Of a stretch of DNA of 16,947 nucleotides, positions 1-8,500 are shown piece after piece. Under the pieces are notes generated by a model that saw only the letters and a program-made list of their open reading frames with translations, ran no database searches and was not told the DNA's origin. How positions within the stretch are numbered: the first letter of the stretch is position 1; each line of letters opens with the position of its first letter. This DNA comes from CAYQTO01 sp964420455 (lineage in GTDB: Bacteria; Sumerlaeota; Sumerlaeia; SLMS01): positions 1-16,947 of the forward strand of contig CAYQTO010000072.1 in assembly GCA_964420455.1 (NCBI GenBank). Direction: 5' to 3'. A program made the translations under genes and the position numbers.

Positions 1-531
1 GTTTCGAGCTACGTGGCGGGGGAGGACCGGTCGTATAGCCGGTCGACTTGGGCGCACAACACGGTGGAGATTGGGGGCGAGGACCAGGCGGAGTTTTGGG
101 GGGCGTTTCGTGTGGCGCGGCGGGGTCGCGTGAGGGACGTTCGGTGGGAGCCCGGGGGCGGGGCGTTTCGGCTGTGGGCGTGGCACGATGGATATACGCG
201 TCTTCGGGGGGGCGCGGTGCACGAGCGCGAGTTCTCCTGGTCGGGGGCGGGGCGTCTGGAATTGACGGATGTCGTGCGGGCCGGCGTGGCGGTGGAGGCA
301 GCAGGCCGGCTGCACCTCCATCCGGATTGCGAGGTCCGCCAGACCGGGCCGGGAGCGTTCGACGTCCGGCGGGATGAGGTACAGATGCATATACGGATCA
401 GGGGCGACGTGGCGTGTGGCGTTGAGCGGTCCTGGTACATGCCGCGTTTCGGCGAGAAAATTCCGCGGGCGTGTGTGGTGTGGCGTGGCGCGGGGCGGCG
501 TCTGCGTGTGAGGACGGTTCTGGACTGGTAG
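1..531 (+). CDS. Heparinase II/III-like family protein, C-terminal fragment (5'-truncated by window edge)
   Basis: The frame is open from base 1 to a TAG at 529-531, so about 176 C-terminal residues are visible and the true start lies outside the window. The segment RSTWAHNTVEIGG followed by DQAEFWGAFRVARR matches the C-terminal beta-sandwich side of heparinase II/III-like proteins, where an (A)HNT-v-i-dg-x-DQ-s-E-x-W-G-x-F-R-v signature recurs. HDGYTRLRGGAVHERE and HLHPD further on also fit. Family members are polysaccharide lyases or lyase-like proteins found in polysaccharide export and turnover loci. The catalytic (alpha/alpha) toroid would be upstream, so activity and substrate cannot be judged here. 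The coding strand is unusually G-rich, with many G-ending codons (GCG, GTG, GGG, CGG), unlike the C-ending preference of genes at the other end of the window. A hairpin plus T-run starts 35 bases after the stop. Confidence 0.8.
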   Translation, partial: VSSYVAGEDRSYSRSTWAHNTVEIGGEDQAEFWGAFRVARRGRVRDVRWEPGGGAFRLWAWHDGYTRLRGGAVHEREFSWSGAGRLELTDVVRAGVAVEAAGRLHLHPDCEVRQTGPGAFDVRRDEVQMHIRIRGDVACGVERSWYMPRFGEKIPRACVVWRGAGRRLRVRTVLDW

Positions 532-565
532 GTTGAGCTTTCGCGGATGGGCGGTGGCGGGTGCG

Positions 566-591
566 GCCCCGGGCTTTGGTCCGGGGCTTTT
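566..591 (+). terminator. Rho-independent terminator of the heparinase-like gene
   Basis: GCCCCGG at 566-572 pairs perfectly with CCGGGGC at 581-587 around an 8-base loop and is followed by TTTT at 588-591. It sits 35 bases after the TAG stop at 529-531, the expected place for a terminator. The T-run is short, so termination may be partial. Confidence 0.7.
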
Positions 592-881
592 CCCGTGGTG
601 GGGGGGCTTCGTTACTGCGCGAGCCAACCGGTGGGAGAGGAGGGCGTGTTGGGGACTGTGAGACCGTCGGTGCCAAGTCCCACCCGGCCCGCTGCGGTGA
701 CGAGGTTCCGTTTGCTGTCGGAGGAGAGCGAAGTCGCTCTCACGGTCTGCGGTCGAGGGTGCGAAGACGCGGATAGCTGCTCGGGCAGTTAAGTGAGTAG
801 CGCCCCTGCACTCCATTCTTGACAACCTCCGTCGTCGGCATCAGCGATGCCTCAAACTCATCAGCCGAGGAAAACCCCCTC
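592..881 (+). other. Non-coding leader with several hairpins upstream of the glycosidase gene
   Basis: No convincing gene lies here. Three stem-loops can be drawn on the plus strand: GGGACT at 652-657 with AGTCCC at 676-681, enclosing a small ACC/GGT inner stem; GAGAGCG at 724-730 with CGCTCTC at 735-741; and AGCTGC at 775-780 with GCAGTT at 785-790, including one G-T pair. None is followed by a T-run, so they do not look like terminators. They could form a structured 5' leader or a small RNA, but no known riboswitch core is recognisable. A TTGACA hexamer follows at 819-824. Confidence 0.25.
819..824 (+). promoter_or_regulatory. Possible -35 box (TTGACA) upstream of the glycosidase gene
   Basis: A perfect TTGACA lies 58 bases before the ATG at 882. 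No good -10 box follows: the hexamers at 16-18 base spacing around 841-848 are CAGCGA-like. It may therefore be chance, or may belong to a promoter with a non-sigma70 -10. The TTG inside this hexamer is an in-frame alternative start that I reject in favour of 882. Confidence 0.2.
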
Positions 882-2363
882 ATGAATCGTCTTGCTTGTC
901 CGGCGCTGATTCTGGCCGCGGCCATGGCCGTGTCGGCGCCTGACGCCGCCGCCCAATGGACCGAGGTCGCCCCTGGCATCGACTACCAAAAGTTCACTCT
1001 TTCGGACCCCAACGACGTTTACGTTGCGCGAATGGACCGCGCCAACCTCGACGTGACGATCGATTCGGTGCTCGGCCAGGGAAAGCTCGACGGCGACACG
1101 CGCGAGACGGTCAGTTCGATGGCGGCGCGCCGCGACGGCTCAATCGGCTATTGGAACCAGACATGGGGTGATACGGTTCAGGACGTCGTTGTGGCCATCA
1201 ACGGCGATTTCTGGGACACGGACCTCGGCATGCCCGAGAGCGGCCACATCCAGTCCGGTTGGTACGCGAAAAGGTTTACCAACTTTTCGGGGGGAAGCGG
1301 GTTTGCGTGGACGCTGAACCGGGGCGCCTTTATCGGCGGATGCGTCAATCATCCAGCAAGCCGCAACTACGTTGCCTACCCGACGACGGCCGACGACCAG
1401 AATATCAACGCGATCAATCTGCCGCGCGAGAGCGGCGACCTCGTGCTTTACACCCCGCAATATGGCACCTCGACGGGGACAGACGCGGGGGGGACGGAAG
1501 TACTCGTACGGATGGCTCGTCCCACGTTGGTTCTGCCCCAGCCGGCTTACGCTTCGGGGACGGTGGTAGACGTGCGGCCGGGCGCCGGCGACACGCCGAT
1601 TCCCTTCGACCATATTGTCCTCTCGGCGACGGGGAGCGCGGCGACGAAGCTCGCATCCAACGTCAGCCCGGGTGCGGAGATTCGCATCTCCCAGGAAATC
1701 ACCCACTACGCCCCGGATTGCTCGACGGGCGGCTGGCCTGATTGGACAAAGACCTATGCGTCGATCGGGGGGAGTTTCGATTTTTTGCGCAATGGCGTGA
1801 TCGATCCTCACAGCGAGAACGTGGGTGCCACGACCCGTAATCCGCGCACGGCGGTAGCCTTTAACGACGACCATATCTTCTTTATCGTGATTGACGGCCG
1901 ACGTTCGGGCTCGGTTGGCATGTCGGCCCAGGAGATGGGCGAGTTCTGTCGCGATACGCTCGGGGCCACCGACGGGATCAATCAGGACGGCGGGGGATCG
2001 TCGGCCATGTGGGTCGACGGCACGATTGTGAATCAGCCTTCCGACGGAGCCGAGCGCCCGACGCACAACGGATTGATGATGGTGCGGATCGAAGTGCCGA
2101 GCCAATCGACGGCGCTCGCGGCCGAGCGCACCTTCGAAGTTGTCAGTGCGACGGCGCTGCGCCAGGGCCCCGGAGGGAACTTCGGGAGCTTCTCCACGGT
2201 TTCAGAGGGCGCGACCGGTTCGGTCGTCGATCATGGACTGAACGGCATCGGCGCGACGGGCGAGTCGTGGTGGCTGGTCAACATTGGCGGCACGGAGGGC
2301 TGGATCGCGGAATCCGTGCTTACCGGTTTCTCGGCGGCAGGCGGGAGTTGGGAGAAGTACTAG
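882..2363 (+). CDS. Secreted phosphodiester glycosidase (NAGPA family) with C-terminal SH3-like domain
   Basis: This encodes 493 residues. Residues 1-25 form a Sec signal peptide: Arg at position 3, a hydrophobic core ALILAAAMAV, and an Ala-rich cleavage site before QW. The ATG at 882 is chosen because it begins this signal peptide and has GAGG at 867-870. Residues about 100-405 carry NAGPA (DUF2233-type) phosphodiester glycosidase hallmarks: AINGDFWD (105-112), NPRTAVAF (320-327), and the glycine-rich DGINQDGGGSSAMWVDG (364-380) followed by PSDGAER. Family members hydrolyse sugar phosphodiester links, as the mammalian uncovering enzyme does on GlcNAc-1-phosphate; bacterial substrates are mostly unknown. 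Residues about 413-482 look like a bacterial SH3 domain (ALRQGPGGNFG, then WWLVNIGGTEGWI), which often binds cell-wall or surface polymer. The likely location is periplasmic or extracellular. It is transcribed alone and converges on the giant exoprotein gene. Confidence 0.85.
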   Translation: MNRLACPALILAAAMAVSAPDAAAQWTEVAPGIDYQKFTLSDPNDVYVARMDRANLDVTIDSVLGQGKLDGDTRETVSSMAARRDGSIGYWNQTWGDTVQDVVVAINGDFWDTDLGMPESGHIQSGWYAKRFTNFSGGSGFAWTLNRGAFIGGCVNHPASRNYVAYPTTADDQNINAINLPRESGDLVLYTPQYGTSTGTDAGGTEVLVRMARPTLVLPQPAYASGTVVDVRPGAGDTPIPFDHIVLSATGSAATKLASNVSPGAEIRISQEITHYAPDCSTGGWPDWTKTYASIGGSFDFLRNGVIDPHSENVGATTRNPRTAVAFNDDHIFFIVIDGRRSGSVGMSAQEMGEFCRDTLGATDGINQDGGGSSAMWVDGTIVNQPSDGAERPTHNGLMMVRIEVPSQSTALAAERTFEVVSATALRQGPGGNFGSFSTVSEGATGSVVDHGLNGIGATGESWWLVNIGGTEGWIAESVLTGFSAAGGSWEKY

Positions 2364-2463
2364 AGTGCTTCCCCAAAGCCTGGTCCCGATGGGGCAGGTT
2401 GGGAAAGCATTGGAGGCGGTAGAAGCGGCGCGACAGAGGGTTCACTCTGATGCGGCGAGGAAA

Positions 2464-2500
2464 GCGAGAGCCCCGGACGCGTGTCCGGGGCTCGCTGTTT
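2464..2500. terminator. Bidirectional terminator between the glycosidase gene and the giant exoprotein gene
   Basis: GAGCCCCGGAC at 2468-2478 pairs with GTCCGGGGCTC at 2483-2493 (11 bp, 4-base loop), with possible extension at the base. On the plus strand it is followed by GCTGTTTGTT. On the minus strand it is followed by a T-rich CTCGCTTTCC. It lies between the convergent stops at 2363 and 2531, so it can serve both genes. Confidence 0.75.
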
Positions 2501-2530
2501 GTTGGGGTGAACCGGGGCAGCGGAGCGGGC

Positions 2531-5500
2531 CTACGGTCGTTTATCGACGGGGCTGCTGACCTCGAAGACGTCCCACTGGTCGACGCGGGTGGGGTCGGGC
2601 CCGGCGGGGTTCTGGTCGAGAGTTCCATCGACATCGATGGTGAAGGACTGGGCGTCCTCCATTTCGAAGTCGAGCGTCTGGTCCTCCTGACGGACGAGGA
2701 GTGTGACGCGGGCGGGCTCGGTGGGGGCATCGGGCGTTTCCCAAGTCAGGGCGCCGGTGGCGGGGTCGAGCGCCATGCCGGTCGGTCCTTCCAGGAGGGT
2801 GAACTCCCGGCCGAGGGCGGGGAGGCCTCCCTCGACGTCCGGCGTATAGGTCCACGTGGTGCCGGGGATGCCCTCTGTCGGGGGGACGCTGACGAACCGC
2901 AGGTCTCCGGGCACCTCGAGGGTCGCCACGTGAAGGACAAACTCCTGGCGGACGGTGTCGGTGCCGTCGCTGACCTCGAGGACAACCTGCTCAGCTCCCT
3001 CGATGATGGGCGTATAGCTGAGGACGCCCGCGGGGGACATGGTCATGCCGACGGGCCCTTCGACGAGCGTATAGCCCAGCGGGTCGTTGTCCGCGTCCTC
3101 CGCCTCAACGGTATAGACGTAGGGCTCGTTGGGCGATGCCACGGTCGTGGGCGAGGAGGTGATGATGGGGATGCTGTTGCCAGGCGTGCCGGAGCGGGCA
3201 AGGGCGGTGTCGGTCGCCAGGTCGAAGCTTTCCACAAGGATGAACTCCTCCTCGGGGAACTCGTCGTTCTTGGCGGCGGTGCCGCGCGAGGCGAGGTGTT
3301 CGGCCCATGCCTTGTCGAAGACCGGGTTGGGCGTGGCCATCTTGGCGGCGCGGTGATTGTGGAGGGCGGTCATGGCGGCCTGCTGGGCGAGCGATTCGAG
3401 CCCGCGTGGCTCGAACAGGGCCTTGCCGCCGAGGGCGGCGATCCGTGTGCGCATTTCCGGAAGGAGGTCGCGCATGGTGGTGCCCTTGGCCGCCGTCTTT
3501 TCTTCGTCCAGGTAGGGCTTCGCGGCCTCGCGGAGGATCTCGAGCCCGACGCGGCGCTTCTCCTCCGAGGTCTCGACCTCGGCGATGGCCTTTACCGTGA
3601 AGCGATAGCTACGGCCGGTCTCGAGATCATCGAGGACGCCAATGTTGGAGCCCGCCGGGACACTGGCCCCGACAACGTAGTGGAGGGTCTCAAGGTCCGG
3701 GGTGGCATCGACGCGGTAGCTGATGCCGGTCTCGTCCTCGAGGGGTTCGAAGGCGACCACTCCGGTGCCGCCGGCGATCGTGGCATCGACGGCGCCGATG
3801 GTCGGCGGTGCGTCCGGGTGGGCGAGGAAGACGGGCGCATCGTGGTACCGGAGGGCGGGCGGATTCACGCCGTCCTCGGCGATTGTATAGACGTAGTAGA
3901 GGCCCGGCTGGACGGGGCTCGTGGCGAGGTCGTGGGTGAAGACGCCGGGCCCGTTGCCGCCGACATTGGACGAACCGAGCTGGGACCCGTCAAAGCCGGC
4001 GCGGTCGCGGTCGAGAAAGAGCGACACGGTGGTCGGTGCGTTGTCGTCCTCGACCGTATAGCCGACGCCCAGGCTGGCGCCGTCGGCCACCACGTTGGTG
4101 ATTTCCACGTCGGGCTGGCGGTCCTGGCGGATCAGTTCGATCACGTAGTCGCCGAGTTCCTCGGGATTGTCGACCAGGACGGTCCAGGTGCCCTGCTTGG
4201 GAGTGGGCAGGAGGAAGCCGGCGTCGCGCGTGGCGGTATTCGCCAGCCAATGGGCCGGCTGGTTGGGATCAAACGCGTCGAGCGGATAGTCCTCGGGGGT
4301 GAAGGGCTCGATGTCTGGCGAGACGAGGGTGAAGGACGGATCCGCCCCCTCGTTCTCGTAGTTGATGCGGACGATGGCCATTCCCTCGCCCTGAATGTCA
4401 ACCGTGTGGAGGTTCTGTTTTCCTTCGGGGGACTTACCGGCGGCGTCGCGATATTCGCGGGACTCGATAAGCAGGTTCTCGTGGAAGGCCACCGCGGCCC
4501 CATCGACGGACTTGTCGGCCACCTGGTAGCGGAGGGGAACCTCCCACGGGCGGAGCAGTTCCTTCTCCACGTCAAAGTCGACGCTTCCGCCGCCAACGCT
4601 CACGATCACCTTCCAGGCGAGGACCTGGGCCCAGGCGGCCACCTTTACCGGATTGTTCTGGAAGGAGGCACCGAGCTCCGCGAGGCTCTTGCCACCCACC
4701 AGGGGCACACTTTCGGGGATGACGACGCCAACGGTCGCCCAGCCGGACACCGACCCGTTGAACCCGATGAAGGCCTCGCCCTCGCCCCGGATGATATATT
4801 GATAGACAAAGAATCCGCCAAAGCGCGTGCCCGCATCGCCTCCGGTCCACTTGACCACGACATAGGCGCCGCCGACGTCCATGATGAGGACACGGGCCAC
4901 TCCCTCGAGTGCCATCAGGGACTCGTCGAAGTAGGCCGTGAGGGTGCCCGTCAGGAGCGATTGGCCGAACACCCGAGGGCCAGCCGTGATCCCCATGGAG
5001 CCCTGGATATACAGGGGGGGCATGCCGCACCACTGGCGAACGCCGAGAACGGGGATGTCGGTGGATCCGCAGCGCTCGATCCGGGCGAGGTTGCCCGCCT
5101 CGGCAGTGATGTCCTGAAGGAAGGCGCCTGTGTTGCCGATCGGCTTGTTGAGATCGAACAGGCCAACCCCGATGCGGTCGAGTTGGCCGTCGAGGATCCG
5201 GAAGTTTGCATCGAGCGTGATGACGGCGGGAATGCGGAAGGACGCGGACCCGTCAAAGAGCTCCGGCGGCCCTTGGTCATAGAGGAAGCACACCCGGGGG
5301 AGGATCATGCGCGAGGCGCGGACGTTCGACTGCGGAAAGCACAGTTCGAAGGCCTCGAGGACAAATCCACCGTCGCCGCGGACGATGAAATCAGCCCCGG
5401 TGGAGGCGCCGGAAAGGTTGCTGGGGAGCTCGACGAAGGCGGCGAGGGCGATGCCGCCTCCGCCATCCTCGGGCTCGCCGCTTTCCACGTCCACTGTCAA

Positions 5501-8500
5501 ACCGGCGAACTCAAACCGGCCCCGTCCGAGACGCACACCGCCTTCGCCGATGGTCACATCCTCGACGAGTACCTGGCCAAAATTCTCCACGATCAGGTCT
5601 GCCAGGTCGGCCCGGAAGCCCCGGGGTCGGAAATCGCCGTTGGCAATCTCCAGCGAGACCGTGGCAACGGTCATGAGCGCGCCCTCCACCCATGCCCCAT
5701 CGGAATCGATATAGACGTTGGTGACGTCGATGCCTTGGCCATTGACGTTAAGCCGGGCCGACGCAGCGAAGACGTAGTCGGGCTGGAAATCGGCCCCAAG
5801 CAGGGCGACATCGATGGGGCCAGCGGTGAAGGTCCCTCCGGTGGCGGACACGTTGCCTGTCTGGTCGATCCTCAGGCCCTCGATACTGGCGGACCCGAGG
5901 TCGCCAACCACCCCGGAAACGAGCGCCGCTTCCACCCGAATCGGTGCGGTCTCGAACCGGAACTCCTCGAGCGAAAGCACCAGGTTCGAGATTTCAAGCG
6001 TCCCCGTCCCCAGATTGATCGCCGAGGAGTCGGCACTGAAGTCCTCAAGCGCGATCGCGACAGCTCCGGCTTCCAACGTCGCCGCTGCGACAGAGATTCC
6101 GATCGCCGAGAAGTCGCCCTCCAACAATTCGATCGAGTAGGAATTGATCTGGACGGTACCGCTCTGGAGGGAGACCTGCCCTGGAAGGATCGACAGGTCG
6201 CGCACCTCGAAGAGGAAGTTCGAGGCCCCGTAAGTTGGCGTACCGGCGACCGTCGCCGTCCCGATGAAAATTCGGTTCGGCTCGAACTCGGGGTTACTGA
6301 GCGCGAGCGTTACCTGGGGAGTCACGATCGACCCCCCGGTCGCGGACACGTTTCCGAGCCCATCGACCTCGAAGCCCTCGATGGTGATCGAACCCACCGA
6401 TGCGATCGCGCCGGAGGCGAGGCCCGCCTGGAAAGCCTGATCCGTCGCGCTGTAGCCCATGTTCTCGAGCGTCAGGCTGACCTGCGAGATGGTGATGGCG
6501 CCCGATTCGACACTGAAGCCAGCGGGGGAGACCACGAGGTTGGTCAGGGACAGGTCGACACCTCCGGGTGCCGTCAGGTTGCCGCTGCCGATCTCGATTC
6601 CCTCGGCGGTGAAGGTCCCCGCCTCAAGGGTGACGCTCAGCGAGCCATCAAATTCGATGCTCCCGCTGTCTATACTCACCAGGGAGGGGGAAACCAGCAC
6701 TCCCGCGAGGCTGACGGTCCCTCCGGGCAATCCGGTCAGCGTCGCTGCGGGAAGTCGGACGCTGCCGTCCTCGAAGAACTGCGGTTGTGAAATGGTGATC
6801 TCGATGCAGTCGCTCCCGTTGCAGTTGGCGATGATGCTTCCGGTGAAGGAGATCGCGCCATTGGTGGCCGTCAGGCCGAGGCTCCATCCCTCGATCCCCG
6901 GATAGGTGGGCCCTTCGAACAGCAGGTCGAAGCCGTCCGCCCTGAAGTCTTCCGTCGTGGGGGCGAAGGGGCGCTGCTGGCCGCCGAGGCCGGTATAGAA
7001 GATCCCCGCCAGGATCGAAACCCCCGTGTCGGGCGAGAGGACCATCCCCTCGAAACTCGTATTGAGGAGGCTGCCGTCCGCAAAGGAACCGTCGATCGTC
7101 ACGTCGCTGGCGCGGATGGTCGCGCTGTCGAGCGTGACATCGACGTTGGAGATCGTGAGGAACCCGGCGCCGTTGGTCGGGATCATCACCCCACTGGTGG
7201 CATCGATGGCGAAGGGACCGTTCGCGAGCAGGAGGGGATCCTGCTCCGGCACGCTACCGAGCTCGAGCGCGCCGCTACCGATGATTGTTTCCGCCGCCTC
7301 GTCGATCTGCAGGTCGGGGCCTGAAGGGTAGTCGACAAGGCCATTGAGGGTCACCGGCGGCACTGCGCGCCACGTGGTCGGGCCCGTCTTGATGATCGCC
7401 TCCGCATCCACCGTCAGGCTGCCGACGTTCAAGGTCGTCAACGCGCCGTCCACGGTCACCGACTCGATGCCGGTAAATGGGATGCTGGCGAATCCAGCCT
7501 GCTGGATGGTGCCCGTTCCATCGCCGTTCTCGAGAACGACGAGGTTCTCGACATCGGTCGAGTTGATGATCAGTTCGTCTGTCCCGGGGCCGCCGTCGAT
7601 GCTGAAGCTCGAGTTGATGTTCGGCGTCAGCTCAAGCGTGTCCTCGCCGGCGCCCGCCTCCACCGAAATTGCTTCGACCGCGGCGGTGAAGCTGACGGCG
7701 AAGCTCCCGTTCCACTCCACATTGGTCGCGGAAATCTTCAGGTTGTCGGCGCTTGCCGTGGCGACCACGTCGAGGGTGTCGGTCCCCTGGCCGGCGACCT
7801 CGTCGATGGAGACATCGCCCCCAAGGCCCGGACCCAGGTTGACGGTGCCGTTGGAGTTCCCCGTCCCCGCGATCGAGACGCCCGAGGGGGGCGCCTCGCT
7901 GATGGTGTATGTGAAGGGTGAACCATTGGCGCGATAGCGCTCGACGGTGTTCGCCGTGAGGTCGAGCTGGCCCTCGGCGCCGGCGGAGAGACGCCTCAAG
8001 GAGGCGCCGAGCTCCAGCGTGGCCGAGACCGGCAGCGAACTGAAGTCCACCGTGTCAAGGCCCTCGCCTGCGTTCTCGGTCAGCGTGTCGGTTCCAAAGC
8101 TGGCACCAATCGTATAGACATCGTCGCCGGGCCCACCCAGCAGACTGTCGTCGCCCGGCCCGCCGATCAACGTGTCGTTCCCCGGACCACCGCGCAGCGT
8201 GTCGTTCTCCGACCCTCCGTCGAGCGTGTCGTTACCCCCCTCGCCCTCGATCGTGTCGTTGCCACCGCCACCGCGCAGGATGTCCGCCCCGTCGCGACCA
8301 AAGATGCTGTCGTTTCCACCCTGACCGTCGAGAAGGTTCCCCCCCCCGTTGCCGGTGATGGAATCGCCGAGGGCGCCGCCGAGAATGTTCTCCGCACCCG
8401 TGAGCGTCACAATACCGGGCGCGATGGATTGGGGATTCTCCAGGCTTGCCGTGAGCGTCAGATTCCGGTCGTAGACCACCGTGTCGTTTCCGGCGCCGAG

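Noticed and set aside
610..710. Resemblance to cobalamin riboswitch pieces (ACTGTGA-like and CCGGTG-like words)
   Set aside because: The words are not in a consistent order or pairing and the conserved core and closing element are missing; cobalamin has no obvious link to the downstream gene.
819..881. TTG at 819 as start of the glycosidase gene
   Set aside because: It would add 21 residues before a clean signal peptide that begins at the ATG at 882; the TTG is part of a TTGACA hexamer and lacks a ribosome binding site.
1140..2105. 321-codon minus-strand ORF
   Set aside because: It is antisense to the phosphodiester glycosidase, whose family motifs fix the plus strand as coding.
2450..6790. 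1446-codon plus-strand ORF
   Set aside because: It lies antisense and codon-aligned to the giant exoprotein gene, has no good ribosome binding site and gives a Gly/Asp/Glu/Arg-rich sequence without domains. It is explained by lack of TTA, CTA and TCA on the sense strand.
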